The notes: generated by a model from the letters alone, not told the origin. Positions 17,705 to 28,678 are shown, counted from the stretch's first letter. The stretch: 64,000 nucleotides of DNA from Candidatus Zixiibacteriota bacterium (GCA_036480375.1 JAZGGI010000020.1:1-64000), one strand, 5' to 3'. Translations and numbers: made by a program.

Positions 17705-18721
17705 ATGGAAGAATATTCGTTCCCTTATAGCGTAGAGGAGGTTGTTAATACTCTGATTGAGGTGTTTGAGAGGCAGAAAACTGGTGATGTAGCTAACCTT
17801 TTGCGATCCGCTCATGCAAGTATAGAGTACAGTAACTATGATAATTGGGATGGTGGAACACATTATTACTCACTCATTTTGGAGATACAAATTGCGCTTT
17901 TCAGCGAAATTGAACCAAAAATCCCTGAGATTAAGAAGACGATCGAAAAAAAGATCGAAACCATATTTCGTTCGAAAAGCAATCAATATATAACTGAAGT
18001 CCTAATCGCTCCTCAGTTAGTGCAAAATTCAACGTCTATTACCACGCCTTTGACTGACAAGGAATCAAATCGCTTGTGGATACCGGGATACTTACGCCTT
18101 TTTCTCAGCCACGTAGCTACTCACAAGGAAAACGTTGGAGCCCTGAAAGACGAGCTTCAATTCTATGGCATATCTTCTTTCGTCGCACACGAAGACATTG
18201 AACCGAATGCCATATGGCAAAATGAGATACAGAAAGCACTTATATCTATGAATGCAATGGCTGCTCTCCTTACGGAGGAATTCCACGAAAGCAAATGGAC
18301 TGATCAAGAAATAGGATTCGCGCTTGGCAGGCGGATATTAGTTATTCCAGTCCGTCTTGGTCTTAACCCATATGGCTTCATTGGCAACCATCAAGGCCTT
18401 GCCGGTAACTTGCTGAAGCCATCGATTCTCGCATCAAATTTGGTTGACGTACTTCTGAAACAAGTATCAACTACATCCATAATGCAAGAATCACTTGTTG
18501 TGGGATTAGAAGAGTCACATTCTTTTGCTGCGTCAAAGGCTGTATCAAAAAAGATGACTGGTATTGGTGATTTCACTAATGAGCAACTCAATCGAATGGA
18601 GGCGGCCTGCAACAATAATAATCAAGTCGAAAAGGCTTTCGGCGTACCCGATAGGATTAATGGAATCATTCGTAAATATAAACCAAATGAAGATTTTGAA
18701 GATGATGATTTGCCCTTCTAA
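17705..18721 (+). CDS. TIR-domain protein with uncharacterised N-terminal domain
   Basis: A 338-residue soluble protein. Residues about 128-260 form a TIR domain: strand A RLFLSHV (131-137), the loop YGISSFVAHEDIEPNAIWQNEI (about 154-175), and ESKWTDQEIGFALGR (195-209), where E202 sits where TIR NAD-cleaving enzymes have the catalytic glutamate. Residues 1-110 are a separate alpha/beta domain with a conserved-looking NYDNWDGGTHYY stretch (44-55) that I do not recognise; the C-terminus has an acidic tail (EDFEDDDLPF). Bacterial TIR proteins of this plan are often antiphage NADase effectors, with the other domain sensing or controlling. Here no partner gene is adjacent, so the gene may be a single-gene defence system. 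It is bracketed by related hairpin repeats, suggesting acquisition. Confidence 0.8.
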   Translation: MEEYSFPYSVEEVVNTLIEVFERQKTGDVANLLRSAHASIEYSNYDNWDGGTHYYSLILEIQIALFSEIEPKIPEIKKTIEKKIETIFRSKSNQYITEVLIAPQLVQNSTSITTPLTDKESNRLWIPGYLRLFLSHVATHKENVGALKDELQFYGISSFVAHEDIEPNAIWQNEIQKALISMNAMAALLTEEFHESKWTDQEIGFALGRRILVIPVRLGLNPYGFIGNHQGLAGNLLKPSILASNLVDVLLKQVSTTSIMQESLVVGLEESHSFAASKAVSKKMTGIGDFTNEQLNRMEAACNNNNQVEKAFGVPDRINGIIRKYKPNEDFEDDDLPF

Positions 18722-18754
18722 TATAAATTTCTTGCTAAAAGCTTTCTAACAGTT

Positions 18755-18840
18755 AGTAGGGCGGCATCCCTGTGATGCCGCCATTATCATAATTATCCCG
18801 CTTCGCGGGATTGTCGGGAGCACAGGGCTCCCGACCTACT
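18755..18840. repeat. Three-hairpin repeat element with complementary loops
   Basis: Outer inverted repeats AGTAGG (18755-18760) and CCTACT (18835-18840) enclose three stems: GGCGGCAT/ATGCCGCC (18760-18782), ATCCCGC/GCGGGAT (18795-18811) and GTCGGGAG/CTCCCGAC (18813-18835). The loop of the first stem (CCCTGTG, 18768-18774) and the loop of the third (CACAGGG, 18821-18827) are exact reverse complements, so the loops could kiss. Confidence 0.8.
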
Positions 18841-18870
18841 GTTTTAAACTGCGAGGTAATTCCTAACAGC

Positions 18871-19305
18871 TCACTCCAAATTCATTCCCGGCATTTTTAC
18901 AAAGCAGTTTAATACAGTTTTTTTCAATGATTTTGTACTGGTATAGCCGACGGATTCATAAAAAAGTTTTTGTTTTTCATCATCATCGGTGAGAAGAACA
19001 TGCGCCCTGACATGTTCGAATCTCTTCAAACATCGATTAAGAAGTTCACGGCCAATCCCGCGATGCTGAAAGGCCGGATCAACAAGAATATCCTGGAGGT
19101 AGTGGATAGCGCTGTCGTCAGACAGACAGCGCGCCAGGCCGATAAGCTTATCATTCTCGGTGCAGATAACTACATGGGTAGAATTTTTTATGGCCTTAAT
19201 GAGATTATCCGGTTCTTTTGTATAGGTGGTCCAATTGACTGAATTATACAATCTGAGAATATCATCTTTTGAGATATCCTTGATGCCCTCGGTATATTTT
19301 AGCAT
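18871..19305 (-). CDS. GNAT-family acetyltransferase
   Basis: A 144-residue acetyl-CoA-dependent N-acetyltransferase. The acetyl-CoA-binding motif is LVDPAFQHRGIGRELLNRCLKRF (pattern R/QxxGxG/A), preceded by LIGLARCLSD and AIHYLQDILV strands, followed by KQKLFYESVGYT (motif B). The ATG at 19305 is chosen as start because GGAGG lies seven bases upstream; the frame is open further to 19452 but that part has no family similarity. Substrate unknown. Confidence 0.85.
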   Translation of the reverse strand: MLKYTEGIKDISKDDILRLYNSVNWTTYTKEPDNLIKAIKNSTHVVICTENDKLIGLARCLSDDSAIHYLQDILVDPAFQHRGIGRELLNRCLKRFEHVRAHVLLTDDDEKQKLFYESVGYTSTKSLKKTVLNCFVKMPGMNLE

Positions 19306-19930
19306 ATTTTCCTCCGGCGTTAAAACAAATTTTCGAATACAAGGAAGGAACCCTCGGGGCTCCAGCCAATCGCACAGGACGCTATAAAGATGTGAATTTT
19401 TGGCTGAAGCCCGTTGGGCTTCATCCCCGCAAAACTGTCGACGCCTGCACACTGGTTACGATGAGCAATAGCGAAGAGGCAAGTTCAATTCCCTTGCACC
19501 AATTTTGGCACAATTTGATCACAGCGCAAAGTACTCTAGTGTTATGTCAAGTCCGTCCCAGTACAGATGAATTTATGTTTAAATTGGGTGATGGTCGAGG
19601 AGGTTGCTGCAAACCTAATACACTTTCATGCATTGCCAATAGACAACCAAAGAAATTCTACGATTAGTTAAATAGTTCATTCAATTATACTCCTGAAGAG
19701 TCTTGTCCTTTCAAATATATCTGCCCTCAAAAAAACAAAAAATATCCAAGCACCATTTGCTATTCAAAACAACACCTGGATGAAAATATTTTCCAGCCGG
19801 GGTGGCGGAGGCGGGTTGCGCGGGGTCTAAACTTATACCAAAAAACCAAATAAAACGCTTGCTTCGGGGCTTTCTGAGTGATACCTTAATGCGGCTTCAA
19901 GAGACGTAATTTTCCGGAGGTGACCTTCCC
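19306..19930. other. 625-bp gap with small repeats, no gene recognised
   Basis: It holds a perfect hairpin TGAAGCCC-GTT-GGGCTTCA (about 19404-19422), typical of dispersed repeats. The plus-strand frame at 19392-19667 has no family likeness and no ribosome site, so it is not called. The final ~80 bp lie just upstream of engB and should include its promoter; no promoter boxes are clear. Confidence 0.5.
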
Positions 19931-21801
<1,871 letters not shown>

Positions 21802-21997
21802 GATTTTACAATTGGGATTAATTGAGTGCGATTTATCCGAAGGGATAACTATTCATTTCCCTTCTCCCACATGCAACAATTACACTTCGTTTTTCGTTTA
21901 ATATTTAGCGGCAAGAGGGGCTAAATTTTTGTATATTCTACACTATTATGACTATACGTTTCACTCAAAATAAATATCAATCAGAAAGGGATTTATT

Positions 21998-24724
21998 ATG
22001 AGGAGTTACCGCGTAGTCGCGGTCGTCTGTGTGGCGATGGCGGCTTTTTTTGTATCATCGATTTTAGCCGATGACCTGCCCGAGCTGAAATTTGAAAAAT
22101 ACACCCTGCCTAACGGGTTGGATGTGATCCTGTATGAAGATCATACCATACCGATGGTAACGGTCAATGTTTACTATCATGTCGGTTCGAAAAACGAGGT
22201 CCGGGGAAGAACCGGGTTTGCTCATTTATTTGAGCATTTGATGTTTCAGGGTTCGGAACATCATGACGTCTTGTTTGCCGAAGATATTGCTGTCTTTGGT
22301 GGAATCAATAACGGGGGAACCAATTCCGATGGAACCCGCTACTGGGAAACTATGCCCAGCAATTATCTGAAAAAATCTCTCTGGCTGGAAGCCGACCGAA
22401 TGGGATACCTTTTGCCGGCCATGACCCAGGAGCGCCTTGACAATCAGCGCAGCGTGGTCATCAATGAAAAACGTCAAAACTACGATGAAGCGCCTTATGG
22501 CCAAGTGCGTGTACTACTCCGTGAAATGCTCTATCCGCCGCATCATCCTTATAGCTGGATTACGATAGGATACACTGAGGATTTGGAAGCGGCTACAATG
22601 GACGATGTCTCAGGATTTTTCAAAACCTGGTATGCGCCCAATAATGCTTCGCTTTGCATTGCGGGTGATTTTGATCCTGCCCAGGCTAAGAAATGGGTAG
22701 ATGAATATTTCGGACCGATTCCTTCGGGGCCCAAAGTGAAGCGAAATCATAACTGGGTGCCGGTTTTGACCTCTGAAAAGCGGGCTTCGTACGAGGATAA
22801 TGTGGAACTGGCACGCGTTCACATGGTCTGGCATACTCCTCCGTATTACGCGCCGGGCGATGCCGAATTTGATTTATTGGCCAGTATTCTCACCGATGGA
22901 AAGACTTCGCGCCTTTATAAATCTCTCGTTTACGATAAGCAAATTGCTCAGGATGTCGCCGCCTTTCAATCATCGCGTGAAATCGGCAGTCATTTCCAAA
23001 TTCAGGCGACCGCCAAACCGGGTGTATCTCTTGAAGAAATCGAGCAGGAAATTAACAATATCTTAAATGATATCATGACCAACGGCATCACTCCCGAAGA
23101 ATTTGAACTGGCCCGCATCAATTGGGAATCCGGATTCATACGCCAGCTCGATAATATAAGTGGCTTTGGCGGCATGGCCGATAGAATGAACGCCTACAAT
23201 ATATTCCTTGGCGAGCCGGATATTTTCAACTGGGATAAAGCTCGATATGAAAACGCAACTATTGATGACATTTTGAAATATATGAGAACATATATGCAGT
23301 CCGACAAAAGAGCTGTTCTTTCAGTTTATCCAAAAAGCCAGTTATCGGCATCTGAGTTAGCCATCGATATGGCAGTAAATCCTCCCGGAGCCGAAAAGCC
23401 GTCCTTCACGCCACCGACTATTCAGACCGCGACGCTATCTAACGGAATAGAATTATACCTGGTCGAAGATCATGATTTACCGCTGATTCAATGTAACCTG
23501 ATTATTAATAGCGGTTATGATTGCGATCCTTCAGATCGACCGGGAGCTTCATCGCTGACCTCCGAACTTCTTAATGAAGGTACCAAAACCAGAAACGCTC
23601 TGGAAATCTCCGACGCTTTCCGCGCCCTCGGAGCCGATTTCGGAGTCGGCAGCGGCTGGGACAATACTTTCGTCAATCTAAATGTTCTGAAGAAGAACTT
23701 TGATGCGGCTTTGGATTTGACGGCCGACGTAGTCATCAATCCAACTTTCCCTCAGGAAGAACTCGATCGGCAGAAACAAATTTATTTGGGTCGCATTAAG
23801 CAGGAGGCAATGCAGCCGTTTACGACTTGCTACAAAGCGTTCAATCGCGAGCTGTACGGCGCGGATCATCCATACGGCCAACCGTACACCGGCACGGGTA
23901 CCGAAGAGTCAATTACGGCTATCACTCGCTCTGATTTGGAGAATTATTACAAAAAATATTATCGGCCCAATAACACCGCCGCGGTAGTCGTAGGTAACAT
24001 TACTCTGGATGAAGCCAAATCCTGGCTGGAAAAGGCATACAAGAATTGGAAGAAGGGTGATATTCCCAAAACTTCTTTGAAGCGTGTAGCGCCTCTGCCT
24101 GAGACAAAAATATGTATCATCGACAAACCGGGAGCGACTCAAAGCGTGATCTTTGCCGGCAACTTAATTGAAAGCCGCAAAGACCCCGAATATGTGCCTT
24201 CAACAGTCGTAACCAATATACTGGGCGGCGGCTCGACTGGACGATTATTCCTAAACCTTCGCCAGGATAAAGGATATACTTACGGGGCCTATTCGATCTT
24301 CTCCTCCCGTAAAGGCCAGGGAGCGTTCGCCTGCTACTCTCAGGTTCAGGGCGATAAGACGATCGAATCGCTTACCGAATTCATGAAGGAAATCCGAGGT
24401 ATCCGAGGTGAGATTCCCATTACCGACAAGGAACTCACCGATAGCCGTAATAATTACGCCAACGGTTATCCGCGGGGCTTCCAAACCATCGGCGGTATCG
24501 CTGGCCAGCTCGGTACGCTGGTATCCTATGGCCTGCCGATGGATTATTGGAATACGTATATTGGCAAGATTAATGGTGTTGACATGAATAAAGCCAATGA
24601 ACTGGCCCAAAAGAAAATTCACCCCGACGCGTTGCTTATAATTGTAGTCGGCGACCGGGAAAAGATCGAACCTGGCATCCGCGCTCTCAATCTGGGTGAG
24701 GTTATAATTTCAAGCGTCAATTAG
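21998..24724 (+). CDS. Exported M16 family zinc protease, two-domain
   Basis: A 908-residue secreted or periplasmic protease with two M16 halves in one chain. The signal peptide ends near residue 25 (SSILA). The first half has the inverted zinc motif HLFEH (H76, E79, H80) with the downstream Glu in the NEKRQNY segment. The second half (from about 470) lacks the motif and is the usual inactive partner half with an R/Y pair (GGGSTGRLF, and the DKGYTYG substrate-binding motif). The pair encloses substrates in a chamber. It has its own promoter region (196-bp gap) and ends at a strong terminator, so it is probably a single-gene unit. Confidence 0.93.
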   Translation: MRSYRVVAVVCVAMAAFFVSSILADDLPELKFEKYTLPNGLDVILYEDHTIPMVTVNVYYHVGSKNEVRGRTGFAHLFEHLMFQGSEHHDVLFAEDIAVFGGINNGGTNSDGTRYWETMPSNYLKKSLWLEADRMGYLLPAMTQERLDNQRSVVINEKRQNYDEAPYGQVRVLLREMLYPPHHPYSWITIGYTEDLEAATMDDVSGFFKTWYAPNNASLCIAGDFDPAQAKKWVDEYFGPIPSGPKVKRNHNWVPVLTSEKRASYEDNVELARVHMVWHTPPYYAPGDAEFDLLASILTDGKTSRLYKSLVYDKQIAQDVAAFQSSREIGSHFQIQATAKPGVSLEEIEQEINNILNDIMTNGITPEEFELARINWESGFIRQLDNISGFGGMADRMNAYNIFLGEPDIFNWDKARYENATIDDILKYMRTYMQSDKRAVLSVYPKSQLSASELAIDMAVNPPGAEKPSFTPPTIQTATLSNGIELYLVEDHDLPLIQCNLIINSGYDCDPSDRPGASSLTSELLNEGTKTRNALEISDAFRALGADFGVGSGWDNTFVNLNVLKKNFDAALDLTADVVINPTFPQEELDRQKQIYLGRIKQEAMQPFTTCYKAFNRELYGADHPYGQPYTGTGTEESITAITRSDLENYYKKYYRPNNTAAVVVGNITLDEAKSWLEKAYKNWKKGDIPKTSLKRVAPLPETKICIIDKPGATQSVIFAGNLIESRKDPEYVPSTVVTNILGGGSTGRLFLNLRQDKGYTYGAYSIFSSRKGQGAFACYSQVQGDKTIESLTEFMKEIRGIRGEIPITDKELTDSRNNYANGYPRGFQTIGGIAGQLGTLVSYGLPMDYWNTYIGKINGVDMNKANELAQKKIHPDALLIIVVGDREKIEPGIRALNLGEVIISSVN

Positions 24725-24751
24725 GCGCTCTTAATCTATATTAACAATAAT

Positions 24752-24783
24752 AGGCGAGGGCTTTTTTGCTCTCGCCTTTTTTT
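24752..24783 (+). terminator. Intrinsic terminator of the M16 protease gene
   Basis: AGGCGAGGGC and GCTCTCGCCT form a 10-bp stem (one wobble) with a T-rich loop, followed by seven T residues, 27 bp after the stop codon. Confidence 0.9.
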
Positions 24784-24821
24784 GTTGAAATGAATATTGG
24801 CTAATAATACCATCAATTAGT

Positions 24822-25592
24822 ATGCAACGATTAATTCAGGTTTTAATCATCATTGGGGTATGCCCCCTCCTTTCCTGCGTTGAGGTGCCGAGGAGTATCC
24901 AGGCGCGTCTGACAGTTGCGGCTCCGGAATATCTCGAAGGACTGCTTGATACCGTCGCCACGCAGTTTAAACGAGACAACGATATTGCCGTGACTATCCG
25001 CTACGTCGCTTCCGACAGTATATTAATACTGGCCAAATCCGATGCCGCCATCGATCTTTTTATAATTAACAATCCCAAACGGCACGATCAACTCATCAAA
25101 AACAGCCTTCTCGACAGGAATATCTACTCCTGCGCCTTCCGCTTATCCTATGTCATGGTCACTCGCGTTAACGGCCCCGCCTGCAAAGATGTCAAGAACT
25201 GGAAAGACAAAAATCTAAGGCGCGTGGCGATAGTTAATCCTCAGTGGGAATACGAAGGTAAACTGGCGCGCCGCATTCTCAACAATCGCCGTCTGTACAA
25301 TACCCTGCAGAACAAACTCATTCCGGCCCGCTCCAGCGAGCATCTCCTCTCATTTATGACCGCCAACGAAGCCGACGCCGCTCTCATGTTCGAGTTTTCA
25401 ATCGGAGATACCAAAGGTTTAATAATTCAACAACGTTTTGATGATGAATTAAAGGATTATCTGCGTTTCTGTACCGGAGTTCCTCCTCATACCAAATTCA
25501 AAAAATCAGCCCACGCCTTCCTCGACCTGTTTGATTCCCGGCTGTGCGATCTGTATAAGACTGCCGGGGTCTATCAAATATCCGATAATTAA
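24822..25592 (+). CDS. ModA-like molybdate/anion-binding lipoprotein
   Basis: A 256-residue lipoprotein (lipobox LLSC, C19). The mature sequence follows periplasmic oxyanion-binding proteins of the ModA type: LTVAAPEYLEGLLDTVATQF, the IRYVASDSILILAKSDAAIDLFI stretch (usual GSSG-like loop replaced), and SFMTANEADAALMFEFS. No molybdate permease or ATPase genes are beside it, so the ligand and transporter are unknown. It could be a stand-alone sensor. The similarity is remote. Confidence 0.6.
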   Translation: MQRLIQVLIIIGVCPLLSCVEVPRSIQARLTVAAPEYLEGLLDTVATQFKRDNDIAVTIRYVASDSILILAKSDAAIDLFIINNPKRHDQLIKNSLLDRNIYSCAFRLSYVMVTRVNGPACKDVKNWKDKNLRRVAIVNPQWEYEGKLARRILNNRRLYNTLQNKLIPARSSEHLLSFMTANEADAALMFEFSIGDTKGLIIQQRFDDELKDYLRFCTGVPPHTKFKKSAHAFLDLFDSRLCDLYKTAGVYQISDN

Positions 25593-25689
25593 TTCTGAGT
25601 TTTATTTCTTTGACATATCTTTTTTCTTTTTCGTCTCTTGTTTTTTTACATGCATGACGTATATTTTTTTGAGGCAGGACGTTGTTACC

Positions 25690-26058
25690 ATGAATAGATT
25701 TTTTGATTTTTCCCGGGAGCAAATGCGGACGCTGGTAGTGCTGGCGGTTATAGTTGTTATGGCCGGGAGTTATAAATTTATTCGTGATTATTATATCAAA
25801 CCGTTGCGTCCCGCCAGCGCCTGGAAGATTTCTCAAATTGAATCATTGGAAACCAATCTGAAAGTCGATCTCAATTATTCTCCCGCCGACTCGCTGGAGC
25901 TCGTCCCGAGTTTGGGACCGATTTTATCGCAAAGAATTATTGACTATCGTGCCCAATACGGTAAATTCCCCGCGGTTGATTCTATTGTGAACGTGCTCGG
26001 AATCGGAGAGGCTAAGTTAAAACAGATTAAACCTTATCTCAAAGTAACCATGCCATGA
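25690..26058 (+). CDS. ComEA-like helix-hairpin-helix protein
   Basis: A 122-residue protein with an N-terminal membrane anchor (residues about 13-30) and a C-terminal helix-hairpin-helix pair typical of ComEA DNA-binding proteins: VDLNYSPADSLELVPSLGPILSQRIIDYRAQYGKFPAVDSIVNVLGIGEAKLKQIKPYLKV. ComEA binds incoming DNA in transformation. The ATG at 25690 is chosen because it starts the sequence just before the membrane anchor; the frame is open further upstream but without family likeness. It overlaps the next gene by 4 bp (ATGA). Confidence 0.8.
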   Translation: MNRFFDFSREQMRTLVVLAVIVVMAGSYKFIRDYYIKPLRPASAWKISQIESLETNLKVDLNYSPADSLELVPSLGPILSQRIIDYRAQYGKFPAVDSIVNVLGIGEAKLKQIKPYLKVTMP

Positions 26059-26915
26059 ACAACGGATCGGATATATATGGGTTGACGCGTATCGACCACG
26101 GTTTTTTGATTGCCCGAGTTTCTCATGACGGCGCCCGGCCTATTGTCAAATCAATCCAACAATTTGACAGTCTCGAAAATTGCGAATTTGATGTCGGTCG
26201 GATTTTTTTCAGCGTTGGCAATGGCATTGCTCAGATCAAGAAATTGAAAATAAAGCAAAGCTCCCTTTTTAACGCTTCGGCCATCGCGCAATTTGAGATG
26301 TCGCAATGTCTTCTCGAGCCCGAAAACGAATTCTATTTTGATAATCTTCCGCTGGAATCCGATAACGGCTTTCAGCAATTTTTAACGATTGCCTATCGCC
26401 GCCATGTTGTTGATGAACTTATAGAAGAATGTGAAAAAAAAATTCGCCGCCCTTCAGGATTCAAACTCGACGCTGTCGCCCTGACCGCCGGGTATCTGAC
26501 TTTCTGCCGCATCGAACCGGGAGATTTGCAGGCTCTGATTAATATCGAGTCGGATATAATCACAGTCGCATATATTTATAAGCGAAAACTACAAGCCATT
26601 GATTATCTCAAAGCCGAAATCCATGATGATATGAGCGTCGAATTGGCTCGAAAGCTGGCCGGAGAGCTAAGGATGGCTCTGAGTTATCAGCAAAACGAAT
26701 TATTCAACGACGGCGTCACTATTCCTTTAAGCCGTTTAATTGTATGCGGCGGTTGCGCGCGCGATGAAATTATCATATCGGCTATCGACGAACAAATGGC
26801 AATGGAATTGACCCTGCCGAAATTTCATGAAGGTTATTTTCAATCGCTTCCCGATAATGAAAAATCATTTCCGCTGGAAATGTATTTGATCCCCCTCGGA
26901 TTGGCGGTCGAATGA
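26055..26915 (+). CDS. PilM-like actin-fold protein
   Basis: A 286-residue cytoplasmic protein resembling PilM/FtsA-type actin-like proteins: a phosphate-like segment near the N-terminus is not clear, but the middle (ALTAGYLTFCRIEPGDLQALINIESDIITVAYIYKRKLQAIDYL) and the C-terminal nucleotide-type glycine loop (RLIVCGGCARDEIIISAID) fit. PilM would link pilus components to the inner membrane. The assignment is remote. It overlaps the ComEA-like gene and rsmD by 4 bp each. Confidence 0.45.
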   Translation: MNNGSDIYGLTRIDHGFLIARVSHDGARPIVKSIQQFDSLENCEFDVGRIFFSVGNGIAQIKKLKIKQSSLFNASAIAQFEMSQCLLEPENEFYFDNLPLESDNGFQQFLTIAYRRHVVDELIEECEKKIRRPSGFKLDAVALTAGYLTFCRIEPGDLQALINIESDIITVAYIYKRKLQAIDYLKAEIHDDMSVELARKLAGELRMALSYQQNELFNDGVTIPLSRLIVCGGCARDEIIISAIDEQMAMELTLPKFHEGYFQSLPDNEKSFPLEMYLIPLGLAVE

Positions 26916-27451
26916 GCCTGAAAATTACCGGAGGACATCTAAAGGGGCGGATTATCAAAACTTCCTCCGGCCGCGATACCCGCCCTACCCTGGGCCGCGT
27001 CCGTGAAGCGATCTTCTCAATGATCCAGCATGATATCGAAGACGCGGACATTCTCGACTTATTCGCTGGCTCGGGAGCGCTGGCTATCGAAGCTCTTTCC
27101 CGGGGCGCGGCGTCGGCGATATTGATTGAAAAAAATCGCAAAACCACCGGTATTATCAAAACCAATTTGGATTCACTTGAATTAAGGGCCCGCATATTGA
27201 ATGCTGATTATATCAAAGCTTTCCAAATCCTTAAAAGTGAATCAAAAAGATTCGATATTATCTTTGCCGATCCTCCGTATGATTTGATAGAACCCGACCG
27301 ACTCGCATCTGAAATATCGGAATACTCTTTGATAAAACCGGGAGGATTGTTTATCTTGGAACATGCCGGGAATATTGTTCCCGAAGATGTACGAAAAATA
27401 AAAACGCGCCGTTTCGGAGATTCGGCCGTATCGGTATTTCATTATGAATAA
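26912..27451 (+). CDS. rsmD: 16S rRNA guanine-966 N2-methyltransferase
   Basis: Methylates G966 of 16S rRNA. SAM-binding motif DLFAGSGALAIEALSRGA, and the catalytic DPPYD motif near residue 118. The N-terminal ITGGHLKGR...RPTLGRVREAIF is a family signature. At 179 residues it is normal. It is coupled by 4-bp overlap to the preceding gene and by 8 bp to coaD. Confidence 0.95.
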   Translation: MSLKITGGHLKGRIIKTSSGRDTRPTLGRVREAIFSMIQHDIEDADILDLFAGSGALAIEALSRGAASAILIEKNRKTTGIIKTNLDSLELRARILNADYIKAFQILKSESKRFDIIFADPPYDLIEPDRLASEISEYSLIKPGGLFILEHAGNIVPEDVRKIKTRRFGDSAVSVFHYE

Positions 27452-27938
27452 AAATGAAAAGAAAATCGCCATCTACCCCGGAACTTTTGATCCGACTACC
27501 AATGGTCATATATCTCTTATTGAAAGAGCCATCGGACTCTTTGATGAATTAATTGTCGCCGTCGCCAAAGCCAGTACCAAAAAAACTCTATTTACGATAG
27601 ATGAACGACTGGAGATTGTTCAAAAGGCAGTTGCCGGCAAAGACCGCGTTCGGGTGGAATCATTCGAAGGTCTCTTGGCTAATTATGCCCGCGACGTCGG
27701 CGCTTGTGCCGTTATCAGGGGCCTCAGGGCGGTATCCGATTTTGAGTTTGAATTTCAGATGGCTCTGATGAATCGCCGCATAATCCACGATATTGAAACT
27801 GTCTTTCTCATGCCAGCCCTGTCGTGGGTTTATTTGTCATCGATGATTGTCAAAGAAGTCGCCGCTAACGGCGGCGATATATCCGGCCTCGTTCCCGACG
27901 CCGCCCTGGAAGCTCTCAATAAAAAATTCCGTTCGTGA
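27444..27938 (+). CDS. coaD: Phosphopantetheine adenylyltransferase
   Basis: Adenylates 4'-phosphopantetheine to dephospho-CoA, the fourth step of CoA synthesis. The nucleotidyltransferase motif YPGTFDPTTNGH (residues 11-22, with T14 and H22), VIRGLR, and the SSMIVKEVA segment are all present. 164 residues is typical. rsmD-coaD is a frequent pair in bacteria. Confidence 0.96.
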   Translation: MNKNEKKIAIYPGTFDPTTNGHISLIERAIGLFDELIVAVAKASTKKTLFTIDERLEIVQKAVAGKDRVRVESFEGLLANYARDVGACAVIRGLRAVSDFEFEFQMALMNRRIIHDIETVFLMPALSWVYLSSMIVKEVAANGGDISGLVPDAALEALNKKFRS

Positions 27939-28016
27939 AAATATATAAAGGATGAATGGCGTCAATTTGGAACCTCTAAACAATAAGATATCAATACCAA
28001 TGTGAGATAGTAAATC

Positions 28017-28439
28017 ATGGACACGTTTGATAAATCAGCCATCGAATCAATAATAAAAGAATTTTATGATATAATTTCCGGACACGCGAAATAAAAGCGC
28101 GATTGGGACAGAATGCGTTCTCTTTTCATAACCGGAGCAACTGTTATTCCCGTTCCCGCAGGCGATGATGCTCCACTCCCATCAGCCATGGACATCGAAT
28201 CATATATAGAGCGACTTGAAAGTATTTTGAATCAGCATGATTTTTTTGAAACCTGGTCCGTGCAGAATATAGAAGTATTTGAAAACATTTCAACCGTTAT
28301 TAGTACTTATGAAGCGCGAGCTAATATAAATGATGCAGAGCCGCTTAAAAGAGGAATAAATTTAATACATTTATACAAAGATGGAAAACGCTGGAAATTT
28401 GTAAATATGCTCTGGAAAGACAATACCTCTTATAAATAG
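28017..28439 (+). pseudogene. NTF2-like (SnoaL-like) protein interrupted by an in-frame stop
   Basis: An ATG at 28017 opens a frame with AIESIIKEFYDIISG typical of SnoaL/nuclear transport factor 2-like proteins, then hits TAA at 28092-28094, then continues in the same frame as KRDWDRMRSLFITGATVIPV..., the family's expected continuation, to the stop at 28439. All 140 codons would be one protein without the stop. Translation from the internal ATG at 28113 would give 108 residues lacking the first helix. The simplest reading is a nonsense-inactivated gene. A sequencing error is possible. Confidence 0.75.
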
Positions 28440-28621
28440 ACATTATGAATTAATGGTTTTGCATAAGATAGAATCAACTTAACTTCGCGGACGGCGGAGT
28501 TTCACATCTGCCTGCAACGACCATGAATATAAAATAGCGGCAACAAGATTTATCTCATGACCGGCGGGGTACTGCCGCGCTAAAGAGCTGACGGAATAAG
28601 AAACACCCACTCCAAATACTT

Positions 28622-28649
28622 TGTAACTTTTTGCCGGCTTGTGCATATC
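28622..28649 (+). promoter_or_regulatory. Candidate ECF-type promoter of the sigma factor gene
   Basis: TGTAAC (28622-28627) and CATATC (28644-28649) are 16 bp apart, about 30 bp before the sigma gene start. The TGTAAC -35 block is common in promoters controlled by ECF sigma factors, so the gene may regulate itself. The -10 block does not match the usual CGTC form well. Confidence 0.4.
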
Positions 28650-28678
28650 ATGAGTAGATAAATGATTAGAGGAGTGTT

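Noticed and set aside
19392-19667. 91-codon plus-strand frame
   Set aside because: No ribosome site, no family likeness, crosses repeat hairpins.
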